Notes: a model not told the origin generated them from the sequence alone. A stretch of 64,000 nucleotides of DNA from Zychaea mexicana (GCF_025766255.1 NW_026516719.1:186001-250000); one strand, 5' to 3'; positions 1-11,552 are shown, numbered from the stretch's first letter. Numbers and translations: made by a program.

Positions 1-58
1 GAAATTGGCAGCGGCCGTTTCTTGATCGTCAGCTAAGAAAAGAAGGTCATATCGAGTA

Positions 59-241
59 TCAATAGTATTGCTGGATACGCTTCACATATAAAAAATCATC
101 ATGATCCCCAGGTTTCATACTCTTTTTATATCGCCGGTTCTTTGTTCCATTAAAGCGCACAGACCCGTCGCCGACAATTGTTGGATCAGAGCGGAGCACG
201 GCAAGCGGAGCCGCATAGTGAAACAAACATATACGCACCAT
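59..241 (-). other. Short open frame at left edge, unassigned
   Basis: A 60-codon open frame on the minus strand. The adjacent frame nearer the edge is also open and acidic (contains LLFLADDQE). This could be two exons of a gene that leaves the window or a transposon remnant. No motif was recognised, and a chance ORF cannot be excluded. Confidence 0.15.
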
Positions 242-534
242 AAGAAAAAGACACTAGCATGACAGTCGTCAGACTACAACGATAATTATGATCAAGGCAC
301 TTCTTCACATTGCTGCAGTTCACTGGCTCCTTAGGGCAGTAGTGACAACAAAATTTCTAAGCTTCGTCATTTTGTTTATCGGGCTCATAAAAAAAAAGAA
401 TCGACTGCGCGTTTTGCCCTTTATTCTTTCATCTTTGTACATTTGCAGTGTTTCTTTCATTATCACTTTTTACCTTTCTTTTGTTTTTCATCCCGCTCGA
501 GTGTCCCTGTGGGTGTGCATAGTTGAAGGGAGCT

Positions 535-548
535 AGTCGTGCACGACT
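535..548. repeat. 14-bp perfect palindrome
   Basis: AGTCGTGCACGACT equals its own reverse complement. It lies about 100 bp before the tandem repeat block, between two copies of a CATCTTTGTACATTTGCA-like stretch (near 430 and 560). It could be a dimeric binding site or part of the repeat unit; function unknown. Confidence 0.5.
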
Positions 549-644
549 GGCTCTTGCTCATCTTTTGTACATTTGCAAAGTTCTTTGTTTCATCTTGGTT
601 TTTGATCTTCCTCAAAAACTGAAAGCGAGAGTGTGTGCAAAGAG

Positions 645-1090
645 GTACGTATATGTTCGCCGCTGACAGACCTTTGTGCTATTTCTTTTATTTGTAGGAA
701 CTGAGGCTTGCGGAAAACAAGGGAGGGCAACCTCCCTTGTGGGTACGTATATGTTCGCCGCTGACAGACCTTTGTGCTATCATATTCTTTTATTTGTAGG
801 AACTGTGGAGGTGTAGGTTCTGTCGGGAACTGAGGCTTGTGGACAAGAAAGGGAGAGGTGTAGGTTCTGCCGGGAACTGAGGCTTGCGGAAAACAAGGGA
901 GGGCAACCTCCCTTGTGGGTACGTATATGTTCGCCGCTGACAGACCTTTGTGCTATCATATTCTTTTATTTGTAGGAACTGTGGAGGTGTAGGTTCTGTC
1001 GGGAACTGAGGCTTGTAGACAAGAAAGGGAGAGGTGTAGGTTCTGCCGGGAACTGAGGCTTGCGGGGAACAAGGGAGGGCAACCTCCCTT
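645..1090 (+). repeat. Nested tandem repeat with GT-AG intron-like modules and hairpins
   Basis: Three copies of a 53-57 nt segment start GTACGTATATG and end TTTATTTGTAG (645-697, 743-799, 919-975), exactly like a short intron of this genome. Between them lie exon-like stretches with GAACTGAGGCTTG. Each stretch ends in a perfect hairpin with 8-bp arms (AAGGGAGG GCAA CCTCCCTT) at 719-738, 895-914 and 1071-1090, spaced exactly 176 bp. The two longer units contain an internal duplication of GTGTAGGTTCTG(T/C)CGGGAAC. The first intron-like copy lacks CATA relative to the others. The stretch has no long ORF and is followed by AATAAA at 1212. It may be a spliced non-coding transcript amplified in tandem; this is inference. 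Confidence 0.8.
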
Positions 1091-1109
1091 GAGGAACGAA
1101 GGATTCATA

Positions 1110-2085
1110 AAAGTCGGTCGACTTGTCAGGCAACATCAAAAAACTTGGTTTCTTATTGTACTTTCTTAAATAATGTAATTGTAACTATTGGGCAGATCGA
1201 GTGACGATTGTAATAAACGCGATCTTTTTTTTTACATCTTCCTACTGCCATTGCGCTTGGTACTTGTTGGTGCTTTCTCTGGAGCAGTTATGTAGTTGCA
1301 AATGAGCCTTTTTGTGCTTGAGTCGTCGAGAAAACCGTAGGCTGTGCATTCGCATGTGTGCTCTCAAAAACAATACAGCTGGTTTACCTTCACGACTATA
1401 CCAACAATGATTGCAAATTGCTGGTGGCAAAATAAAAAACCGTATCGCAAAGCAAACAGACCATCCCCATATTCACATATACACGAACCAGATCGCCAAC
1501 CCAAACTAAATGATGTTTGCCTTGATTTCTTTGCAGTATAAAAGGCCCAGTACATAAGCTCATTAGGGAAGTTACATAATCCAACTTGTTGGGTCTTGCC
1601 ACCAATCTCTCATGCTACTGTCTCTCAACATTACTGCTACTGATACACGTATACTAGTAATACTCATAGATAGATTGAATATGGAATGTATCATCACTGC
1701 TTAAGATTATAACAAGTTATCCCGTCAAGTTCTTGATGTTTCTTATCTACAATAGCTTTCAACGGCGCCAAACTTGCCAAGTTTTTAGAAGCGCATTGTT
1801 TTGTGCTGCTATTGATGAGTCAAAATAATAATGTTGTGCTTAACTTTTATCTATTACATTTCAAGTAAAAGCCATTTCAGTTTACCCCCTTCCCTTCTTT
1901 TGTCTTTCAATGATCGCTGGCGGTACTACTATATCAAACTACACCAATATCCGTATCCGGCAAGCCAGTATTCTAAAAGACATCCAGAAATGTGTTGACG
2001 TCCATATAATTTTTTTGTGAGCGTCCAAGCCTCGAGTACATAAATACATTACATGGAGCTATACTACTGAGATTCTTCATGCAAT
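1110..2085. other. Intergenic, no gene seen
   Basis: AT-rich. Contains AATAAA (1212-1217) and several overlapping short ORFs on both strands between 1242 and 1605 that look like chance frames. No RNA gene was recognised. Confidence 0.5.
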
Positions 2086-2470
2086 CTAACGAAGCCACTT
2101 TGAAATTTTTGATTTGCTTGACGCTACTTTTGATATCAACACTAGCGAAAGTATCAAATGTAGGGGATGATGATAAGGGAAACCCGATCGGATATATACG
2201 TTAACAGTAGTTTGATCCAAAGATGATAGTAGTGTGGACACACTCAGTCGGTTACCAAGTAAGTCTATCACAAGCTCGGTGCAACGGCGTTTGGTCGCAA
2301 GTTTGTGCAGGCACTCGAAGCAGCTGCAAAGACGGAGGGGCAACACGCTCTGAAAAAAAAACGTCGATATTATGACTCACTAGGCTATGTATTACAAAAT
2401 CCCACTTATTAAACGCGCGTTCAAAATCCTCATCAGCAACTATGGAAGAGGGGACTTCTAACAGATGCAA
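2086..2470 (-). CDS. Possible two-exon hypothetical fragment
   Basis: Two open segments on the minus strand, about 2410-2470 and 2086-2350, in different frames. They are joined by a plausible intron (GTGGGATT...TTTTTTCAG). The second exon reads as a basic/hydrophobic protein with LCSCFECLHKLATKRRC. No start codon or family was recognised. It may be a relic, since neighbouring coding pieces are also broken. Confidence 0.2.
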
Positions 2471-2585
2471 TCCCTGATATTGTTGTACATATTGCGTTAA
2501 TTTCAGGTTCGAAATTGTGTCTACCTTTTTTACAATACAAAACTTATGACTGCAATTTCCATTGATCGGCGAGAAGCATCACAAG

Positions 2586-2605
2586 AATATATATATATAT
2601 ATATT
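2586..2605. repeat. TA dinucleotide microsatellite
   Basis: An uninterrupted AT/TA run in AT-rich intergenic sequence. Confidence 0.7.
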
Positions 2606-2759
2606 CATGTAAACCGGTGACGTATGCCAAAATATAATAAAAAAGAAGGGCCTGCTTCTACACGATAAAAATATTGCTACAAAATCAAAAGACCAGTGCA
2701 TAAAATTAAATTTGGCTCGTATTTCACTTTGTGTGATATGTACGACATTGTACGGGTAG

Positions 2760-3370
2760 TCATGGAACGTATTGCCAACAAGCGGACCATATGCCTGTCA
2801 TACAGCTGACGAGCACCGTAAGATATTGTGCGCGGTTTGGTTGTAGACCTTGCCCAGATGCAGTACAATGGTACGTGCAGAGATGCAGCATGTCGTCGTC
2901 ATCACCATCATGATCTGACGTCGAAACTTTATCAAAGCTTTCGCGCAGTTCTGCCAGTTCTTGCTCAAGCTCACGACAGCGAGCATGTGACGGATTGAGA
3001 TCCTGGAGCAAGAGCTTTTGTGTAGCATCCGCCTCTGTCAACGACACCGTCGCTTGAGCTTGTCCAATTGGGCACGTCGTTCGACCAATCGTTCTTGAGC
3101 TTCTTCGGTCGTCTTGGTTAATCGATCTCGCTCCTTTTCATATGTGACTAGTCGTCCTTCGAGCTCACCAATATAGCTCTGGGTACTTTCATCCATCTCC
3201 TTGAGCTTAACAATCTTAGTCTTGAGATCGTTGAGGACGTGCTGGTCTTGTATGGCATTTTGCACCGACTTGGCTAACTTGGCCTCGAGCTCAGTAATAT
3301 AGCTTCACTGGTCTGCTTGCGCTCGACGGATTTGGAAAGACGTGTCTTGATCTCCTTCAAAGAACTGATT
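2760..3370 (-). pseudogene. Frameshifted coiled-coil fragment, kinesin-tail-like
   Basis: The minus-strand translation is strongly heptad-like but changes frame at least twice. One piece reads LKEIKTRLSKSVERKQTSE, the next YITELEAKLAKSVQNAIQDQ and STQSYIGELEGRL. After a frame change near 3050 it continues as TEADATQKLLLQDL and ELEQELAELRESFDKV before an Asp run. The repeated 'YI.ELE.RL' pattern is common in tails of fungal kinesin-like proteins (family knowledge), but there is no motor domain here. Introns do not explain the frame changes well, so it is called a decayed fragment. Any coiled-coil protein could give a similar picture. Confidence 0.4.
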
Positions 3371-3385
3371 ATTGTATCCGTTGTT

Positions 3386-4110
3386 CTACATATTGTACAT
3401 CATCATGTTTGGCGGCATCATTGACATCCGAGGGTCGATCATGGGTGGCATCATCTTGGATGCGTGTTGGTTGTTGGCACCACCTATCATGATGGGAGGC
3501 ATCATGGACATACGGGCATCCATCATTTCCAGGCCCATATTCATTCCCATCATTGGATTCTAAATAGGCAGGTAATTAGCACTTAATCGTGATGATCGTC
3601 GGATCCACTTGGACTATGTGCTACGGCCGAGAATGGGGCTAAGTCGAGTTGAAACTAGTCTATGTCTCAGTGCAACATAATGATTTTATCTGGGGATTTA
3701 CGAATGATTCACACTTTAGCAGTGGACCGACTGCTGTTTTTATTACCTTTCTATTCAGGCTCAAAGCAAATCTTACTGGCATTAGCAAACATATAATAAC
3801 CATGAAGATTGTACAAAAGAAAGAAGGTGGCCGACTACTGTAAATACCTTTGCAAAATACAGCATGTCTTCTTGAGAGCCCAGAGGGTAGCCTTGGCTAG
3901 CACCGTGGGCTTGGTAATGAGGAACACGGTCCTTATCAACGATTCTGCCGCCTGCACAAACGAGATCGCCGTCTCTACAACCGATACCGCAGCGCTCAAG
4001 ACCAATGCTAGATCATCAGTAGTGAGCTCACAATTGACCTGGTTGTGGTCGTCGTTCTTGGTGGTGGCCAGCGAAACGCAGATTGCAGTGCCGAGACAGC
4101 TGTAGGCAAA
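3386..4110 (-). pseudogene. Met/Pro-rich C-terminal exon plus upstream coding piece, unassigned
   Basis: The exon at 3386-3559 (minus) opens after an intron-like acceptor (CCTATTTAG) and encodes a Met-rich tail with two copies of a D-x-RMSMMPP motif, ending in TAG. The upstream piece (about 3840-4020) reads RIVDKDRVPHYQAHGASQGY in a frame compatible with joining by an intron of about 280 bp. Further upstream the frame is broken by a stop near 4018, where other frames are open. This looks like the remains of one minus-strand gene. The family was not recognised. Confidence 0.3.
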
Positions 4111-4561
4111 ATTGTTTTTATAAGATGCATTTTTGTTGTGTGTGTGTAAAACGAGAAATATGAGAAGAGTAAAGATATGTGCAGAATCGAACGAAGCTTG
4201 ATATTCATAATGCTAGAACAAACCCTTAATATTCAACCCATCCATCCGTAACAGCTGATCAATCACCTTTTAATAACTCAACTTATCATTCTTGATTCAT
4301 CATTACTATGTACTTCTGCTTCACCCGGGGGTTTTTCTGACACTTAACCTTGTTCTTGTCCGGTTTCTCCTTTGTCCTTACTCCTGTGTAGTTTCTTTTT
4401 CTCTTTTATACACATCATTGCGATTGATAATATCTGCACCGGCACTACTTTTGGAGCCTGTTCCCTTACAATCAAGTTTACAAGATATGATATATTAGCA
4501 TTTTAAATTCATCATCGCGTATTGTTTTCGAAAAAAGAGTAGCAATGAGAGGAGCACCTTC

Positions 4562-5072
4562 TCAACATGTGCCGTTGAATTCTTGACGCATAGTTCGTTG
4601 TCTTCTGATGTGCTGATCAATGGCTGTCCAACTTTTGCACTGGTTGTCTTCTTGCTTATCTTGTACTATAACAACCAACACTTGTTTGCTGCCGATGAGG
4701 GATTTCATGGTGTTGTACCATCCCACATGAGCAATAAAATACACATTCTGTTACCCTTCATAATGATTGCTGTTATGTCTCTTATATCAAATGTACGATA
4801 CGAATATTTCCGTATTAAAACACATCTGGTTGTCATCCATATTACACCATATTGCGATCATGATCGTTAGCCATACTGGAACGGGTGGATGGTTGCATTC
4901 GCACGGACGTCCTCGGTATGGTGGTATACGGCTTTGAAAGCAGCACATGGGTCCACGCGTAAAGCAGAACGAATACCGTCCATGACAGACGTGTCCGTTC
5001 TGCCTTAGACAACTCACTACCTACACCCTTGACAACACCGTTGACGACAACGGCAGCATCAAGACGTATCAT
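4562..5072 (-). other. Scattered minus-strand coding-like pieces
   Basis: Open frames at 4562-4744 and 4842-5072 have amino-acid composition like real protein (for example MIRLDAAVVVNGVVKGVG at the start of the second). They do not join into one model. They may be the 5' part of the broken gene downstream (3386-4110). No domain was recognised. Confidence 0.2.
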
Positions 5073-5686
5073 GGTTTAACAAAGTGTTGTTTCTTTTAGT
5101 GCGCGCGGGTTGCTGTAGTTTTTCTCGAGACTCTTGCTCCGCGGGCTGCATTGACGTATGTGCGTTTTATTCCACGTTAAGTACTGCACATCAAGCACTT
5201 GTGCCCTTCCATCACCGTATCTGTTTGCGCAACACATACAGTAATCCATTACTCTACTGCACCACAGAAATTTTCGCGTATCACACTACTAGCTAAAGTG
5301 GTAAGGATTCTTTGTGTAAAAGACTAATCCACACTTTCAAAGGAGCTTTGTGGACGTTTTCGAGGTACTTGCACGCATTCAGCTTTATTATCAAATCTAT
5401 CTCGTTTTCCAGTTTATAAGTGGTACTGTAGTCATTAATTCGAGAAGACTTGCTTGTGTACCAACTTTAAATCCCTTTTCGTTTTTATAAAATCGACGTA
5501 TATGTAACAAGTAGCTTTCTAGCCAAGGTATATGATTGATAGCTGAGCCATGGTGGTATATTAAGTAGTAGCTGTTTAACCAGTAAACAAATAAATTAAG
5601 ACTGGATCGTAAAATCACTTGTATAGAACATGTCGGGTTCGGTTTCATCTGTGGAAAGTTCGTATAACGCGTTAATGGGTATTGGC

Positions 5687-8033
5687 TCATGACATATCCT
5701 CTTCACATTGCACACACACAGACAAAAGAGTTACCGTACCCAGTAATCCCGGTCCAGCGTTGTCTTGTTCTTCTATGGCTTCGCGGTATGCATAGAGAGA
5801 GCTTGCTGCTGGACTCACACCTGAAGGAGAAGCTAATTGCTCTGTATCCACAAAAGATGTGCGTGCACGACGCGAAATCGCAGGCGAGGGACGAGTTGGA
5901 CGTAAGGATGGACTATTTTGGTAAACATTAGTCCCTCCCTTGCTTTCATAATAGTCCCATAGTGATGATTCTGGTGTATCGGCTTTACGTCCTTTGCTTT
6001 CTTTGATGTACGGGGTCGGGCCTTCAGTTCGAGAAAACACTGAAAGTTTTCGTGTGTGTGGACTTGTTGCGCGCATACTCTTCGCTGTGGTATTGTTAAG
6101 TTGTTTAGTCAGGCATAAAACAAAACAAGCTACTGCTACTAATTTTGATACGAAAAGTGTCTTACATTGAGAAATCATGGAGAGCCTTCCACTGACGACG
6201 GAACGATTATCGATCGGAGACAGTATTCCAATGTTGTCAGGTGTTCGTTGTTCTTGAAACTGCTCCATCATTTGATTGACTACTTGCTCGCAATAGTCAG
6301 GGAAGGAGCTGGATAAAGGTGAGACTTTTTCTGAAATGTATGAGAATGGAGAGCTGGCAGCGTGTAATCGTGGAGTCATTGAACGTCGTAAAGGTGATGG
6401 TGATGGTGGTTGCAGTGGCCGTTCGGTAACAGATGTCCGAGCCGTAGGAGTGTTAGAAAGAGTAGAACGTCGTCTTGGACTTTGAAATGTCGTCATAGGT
6501 GGCGGCGTCGCTTTTGCTGGAGTTGTAGGTATCGATCTTACTGCAGAAATCGGTGTTTCCCTTTCGGTTGTTTTGAGTTTCTTTGCAATATCCTTGTCAC
6601 CCTCGTTTTCCAATTCACGTTGGCGCTTCTTGGAATAGTGTAATGCGAGATATTTGTCGACGCGCTGCATGACATGTTTCTTGGTTTCATTGCTTATATA
6701 CGTGGCTGCAACCAACAACTGAGAATTAGTCTGTGGATTTCACCACATACTATATCACTCGGTAGAAAGAAAAACTTACGCAATTTGAGGGGAGGTAGAT
6801 CATCTACCACGGGGTGCTCCTCGGTAGGAAACGGGGCGCTTAAAGTATCGAGCATTTTTGGCGCAGATTGTGCTGTAGGTTGAATCATACTAGAATAGAG
6901 TTTTTTGAGTAAAACGAAGAACGCGCAGCACAGCAAAATATTTACCTTCGCCATTGTTCTTCTTTATCTGTGGATGCTTGGCGTAAATTTTTATTTTCTC
7001 GGTTCAGTTTATCTAAATTGCTCTTCAACGTGCTCAAAATGGAATGCATGCCGGTCCACTGTATTCCAGCATAATGTTTGTGTTCAGATAAAGTTGAGCG
7101 AGATGCTGGAACAACAAAGCATACAGAATCGTCAATATCAAACTTAAAGAACCACATAGGATCCAAATTCCTCTGTTTTCCAACTTACCAGTACTACCGT
7201 CTTTGGAAGTTGTGAGTCGTCTTGCCACTTGTGCCCAAATTTCATTGCTGGCACGCATGGTATGGTTATCCTGGTTCATGGTGGATGACATGCGGTTGAT
7301 TTCAGACTATTGTTATTAGAGCAAAGTAGAGGCATGAGTTTCTCTCTGTAATTTGACTGCTTTGATTCATTGTAGTATTATTACCTCCAAGTTGCTGATA
7401 ATTTGTTCCTTACGCGCTATAGTAACGGAAGTAGTACCTAAGATACGAATGGGTGCATGTATGCTACCTATTACACCATTGAAAAAACAACAACGCAACA
7501 TTAGGAATTAGTGACAGACTCGGTGGACGCACTTGAGTGTGGACCGTATGAAAAAATGATAGTTGAAAATAAAGCTTACTGTTCTGTTTGTCCTTATTCG
7601 CGAGCCTTCGATCCAATACCTTTTGCACAACAAAAGTTGAAAAAGCGAGCATAATTGCGTATAGTTTTTCACCACGACAATCTTCGAAATAACTCTTGCG
7701 TAAAGTGATTCGGCCGGGAAGACACTGTTTGATTCGTAGTTCATCGAGCCATCGATACGCGATTGTGCGGTATTCGCGCGACTGTCGCCAGTAGTCAGTA
7801 TCGCTCAATGGCCAGCATTTCGCAAATTCAGTTGCTGACCGTGTCGCATCAAGTTTGTGGAATAAAAAATGGCTCGTTGCTTCGAAAGCTTTGTTGTTGT
7901 TGGCGTGTGTAAACATGCGCTCATCAAACACGATCTTGCGAAAGACACCGGTGTTGAATTTTTCAGGTACGAAACCAAGGAGTTGAAGATTGGTGGTGAA
8001 CAGTGTTGCAGCATTGCTGTTCGTTGTCTCCAT
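5687..8033 (-). CDS. HAUS6: HAUS augmin-like complex subunit 6
   Basis: Predicted 620-aa subunit of augmin, the complex that recruits gamma-tubulin to existing microtubules for branching nucleation in the spindle. Exons on the minus strand: 8033-7580, 7467-7385, 7306-7189, 7105-6946, 6889-6780, 6705-6166, 6084-5687; the sum is 1863 nt, in frame throughout. Exon 1 carries the HAUS6 N-terminal domain: FTTNLQLLGF, KAFEATSHFLFHKLD and a CWPLSDT segment, followed by LPGRITLRKSYFEDCRG. The middle is coiled coil (ISNLESEINRMSS, STLKSNLDKLNREN). The C-terminal half is Ser/Thr/Pro-rich with many SP/TP sites, as expected for a mitotically phosphorylated tail. The start ATG at 8033 sits directly after an (AAGC)5 run in the 5' leader. 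The C-terminus could shift if a last small intron exists near 5740. Confidence 0.82.
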
Positions 8034-8053
8034 GCTTGCTTGCTTGCTTGCTT
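8034..8053. repeat. (GCTT)5 microsatellite abutting the HAUS6 start codon
   Basis: Five perfect tetranucleotide units, read as AAGC repeats in the HAUS6 leader, end exactly at the ATG. Length changes here would alter the leader and not the protein. Confidence 0.8.
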
Positions 8054-8240
8054 GTGGTGAGAGCTGTGATCTTGATTGACTGCGCTTTGGTTTGGTATAG
8101 AGAACAATAAAAAAAGCCGCGCGACGCAACAATGCGAACTTTGAATTTTATTTTGCGGAGACGATAAGAAGAAACTCAAAATCCCCACGAAGATCAAAGT
8201 ATAGGCTAAACCATCATTGATGGTCTAACTTACGCTTGAT

Positions 8241-9944
8241 ATGTTCTTCAAGCTCCAGCTGTATGCTAAAATTCATTTGGAAACTTGGTGGTGCTGCTGC
8301 GACATTGATTCGCAAAGAAAAGGCGTTTATATATATGATGTCACTTGCTCTCCATGCAACCGTTTGATATACCCCTTATATTCTTTTTTCGAAGAAAAAT
8401 ATCAATTTCTCAACGGTAGCTATACTGTTGTTGTACCCGCTGAATTTGACGAAAAGAAACGCGAGTATGTAAAACACGATCTAAACATAGGCTGGGCGAT
8501 GGTTAAGCAGAACTCGCGCAAAACCGGCAAGAAAGAAGACAAGGCTGACGGCAAGACGCGTCGAATCGGCAAGAAGTGCGCTGGTTTTGTAACCTGCATA
8601 AACGAAATTGCGACTTCAACGATGGTGTGATCAGCCCTGCCGTGAAACCAGCTGCTCTTGACAACCAACTCAAAAAAGGGTGCAGTGGATGCGGGCATCT
8701 CTGAAGACGTGTTCTGCCAAAGTGCACCTCTACTTTGCAGATGGTGATAAGTGCACAATGGTGCATGAAGGATCCCATTCGCATGGAAATATCTTGGGAA
8801 GCATCTTTCTCAAGAAAAGAAGGCTGCGTTGCTCGAGTTGTCCCGCGACGCTCCTTCTTTGAAGCCATCAGAGTTGAAGAACGGGACGAACAAGAGAACA
8901 GGCAAAGTCACCAAGGCTGGCGCCGAGATTGACCTTCTTTTGGGCTCATTGGATAGATGCGGTTATCATTTGGCAGTCGCGAAGGAGACCGCCAACGGTG
9001 GAAAAAAATCAAAGAACGATATGTTTGCAGAATTCCATGAGTTGGAGGATGCATACCCGGACTACGTTGTCAGCTCGGGCGTCTCCAAATCTGGCTTTAT
9101 CATATCCTATTGAGCACCCGAAATGGAAAACTTCGTCGATTTCGTCAACTTCCCTGTTCTGACCGATGTTACGTTCAAAGTTTTTGCCAATGGTTATTAC
9201 CTCTGCTCTTCGGTAGTGTACTTCCTCCAGACTCATCAACATGCATTGATTTTTCAAGCAGTTTTAGGAGCCATTTCGACGTGGTACTTCGAACAGTACT
9301 TCCTCGTGTTTTTTAACACTTACAAGGTTGATTTTTTGTCTTCAAATTATGAATTCTTGGGCATGATTATGAACTTCTCTCTTGCACAGAGAAATGGTTT
9401 TCTACGCGCATATAGGATTTACACTGCTGGTCGAACTGACGGACTTGAGTACCTTAAAGGATGCTTCATACACTGGATGCAGTCCGTTCAACGCATCAGT
9501 AGTAGTCACGACATCATTCCTCCTGCTTAACGCAACGCCTTTCTTCAACAAATTCATACTCTGCGTTGCATCTCATCTACTGACATTTTCGAATCGACCA
9601 AGCAAGTGCTCCTCGCTGATTTTCCACTGTAGTTGACTCGATGGCTTGAATGGTGGTGCAATCACGAAGTTAGCAGTATGATATTTGCGCACAAAACAGC
9701 TATGAAATCAACTTTACGTGATCATCTAGTTCGAACAACAAATGGAATCGAGTCTTTTCATGCCAAAATATATACTGCAACTAAAACAAAGCAACCGCTT
9801 TTGAATGGAATGCTTCAAATGTTTCAATTGATGAAAGTTTGTGCATTGGATCTGATCAACTATCGTCTGTCATCTGGCCAGTTGCTGCCAAATTACAATC
9901 GAACAGTGTCAATAAGACAGAAAAATAAACAAGAGTATATATAA
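8241..9944 (+). mobile_element. Decayed Mutator-like (MULE) transposase
   Basis: Plus-strand frames change repeatedly, but together they read as one transposase. A zinc-binding module of WRKY-GCM type comes first: C-x5-C (CAGFVTC), a paired Cys near GCSGCG, and a terminal His pair in HEGSHSHGN. Further on are FQAVLGAISTWYFEQYF and a C-terminal part with RWLEWWCNH and TTNGIESFHAKIY, typical of MULE transposases that carry GCM/WRKY fingers. In-frame stops near 9528 and 9634 and frame changes near 8620, 8820 and 9110 show it is inactive. Terminal inverted repeats were not located by eye. Confidence 0.6.
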
Positions 9945-10119
9945 ATGACGGTCGTGCACCAGATACCACAAAATTATTACTGGATTCACCTGACGTCGAC
10001 AATACATACCGAACCTCCAACCAAAAAAAATAGATCCATCAAGTTGAGTGAAAACCGAATCACAGTCCAGTCTGAACAATTGCCACAGCATTTCCATCAT
10101 TTCCTCTGGCTTGCGGCTT

Positions 10120-10180
10120 GAGATGCTGTGTCCCTCAGAGATGCTGTGTCCCTCAGAGATGCTGTGTCCCTCAAAGATAT
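10120..10180 (+). repeat. Three tandem 18-bp coding repeats
   Basis: The 18-mer GAGATGCTGTGTCCCTCA is repeated three times with few changes near the start of the next ORF. It encodes repeated SLRDAV/SLKDM. Confidence 0.75.
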
Positions 10181-11552
10181 GTTCCAGGAAACACAGTTCT
10201 CACCATTGCAACCGGAAGACCCATTAATTGCTGAAGAACTACAGCGACTAGAGCAAGAGCATGTCGATGATGACGTATCGGCCGAAGAAGGCAACACGAA
10301 CAACAGCATCAGCAACAGCATCGTCGACGACAACGTCAGCAACAACAATAACGACAACACACTTTCTAGCAACGGGACAGGACCAAAACCTATCTCTGAC
10401 GAAGAAATAGAGCAGCTACTGATGTCGTTGGTTAGCGAAAATGAACTGTCAGAAAACAATGATCGGTACGAGATACAGCATATACCGTCATCGCAAGGTT
10501 ATAATTTATCGCTGAATCCGAACAAAGAGATGCCCTGTTATATTGATGCAGTCGTGGAGACATTCTGGCACTCGTTATTACCGTATATTGCTCGCTTCAA
10601 TCCTATTACTTTTACGGAGCCATCAAACGACGACATCTTTGCACTGACTTTACACGAAACTTTTATGAACTGTCAGTCCGGCGATCGTAACCGAAGCTTT
10701 GCAGCATCCAGAAGAATGCGAAACTTTGTCTGTGGCCTTAAAGTGGAAGAATATGACGACCGGTACACTGGACTTGCGAGGGAAGCCAGACTAGAGTTTC
10801 GATTTAGAAGAGGTGGCGATGGTGACTATCTCAGCAATATTTTGGAAGATTACTTAAAACATATGCCCAATACGTTCATTCAAAACTTCGTCTTTGAGAT
10901 GGAACGAATCAACGCCTGTAGCGTGAACGACGGACATCGCCATTTGCTTGGTGCCAAAACCACAAAAATGTGATAACTTAAGCTCACTATTAATCTACTT
11001 AGTTGACAGAGATGTCGACTAATACGGCCTTGATGCATCCACCGATAATTTCTCAAAGCGATATGGGATCTCATCATTGACCGCTCGACAAACGAAAAAT
11101 GTGACTATCGCAAAAAACCAGCTATCGAGTACAATTGGATTACGTCGAATTCGCCTTTGTTCCTACTGCTGGTAGATATTACCGATCGTGTCAAGATTCC
11201 TGATAGTTTCCATTTTCAATATGGAGGTAGAGTAGAGTACTCGCTGCATGCCATTATGTCCTCAACTCGTCGCACTGGTCTCCACTGCAAAGGCACTGCC
11301 ATCATCCCACACCACGACGAATTTCTTGCAGTCCTTGATTATTTTACAAAACATGGCATCATCATTTTGCACGAAAACGTAACGAGCGAGGATAAAGAAA
11401 AAGCATTTGCTCAGATTAAACACCCACTTGTTGCTTGCTATATGAAGGTTACCCGGGTGATTGATGTCCAGGGTAGAGCAATACTTGATGATGATGACTT
11501 CGAAACAGAAAGGGAACTGCCACCAGCTCATACTACCATTCTTTACAGATAG
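10128..11552 (+). pseudogene. C19-peptidase-like protein, broken, possibly transposon-borne
   Basis: An ORF of 281 codons (10128-10973) starts with an acidic, Asn-rich low-complexity segment and continues with PCYIDAVVETFWHSLLPYI. This resembles the catalytic Cys box of ubiquitin-specific proteases ('N-x-CY-x-[DN]-A'). After a stop and frame break the coding potential resumes (about 11080-11552) with DSFHFQYGGRVEYSLHAIMS and THGIIILHENVT. In USPs this position carries the 'Y-L-x-[GA]-[VI]' strand and His box, but the expected GHY motif is not seen. Its place directly after the MULE transposase suggests a passenger gene or a second ORF of that element. Function is uncertain and activity is unlikely. 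Confidence 0.4.

Noticed and set aside
288..536. 82-codon hydrophobic ORF
   Set aside because: Composition follows the T-rich sequence. There is no motif or splice continuity, and it runs into the palindrome and repeat zone.
3372..3563. Plus-strand ORF rich in Ile/Met
   Set aside because: It is the antisense shadow of the Met/Pro-rich minus-strand exon, which has a proper splice acceptor.
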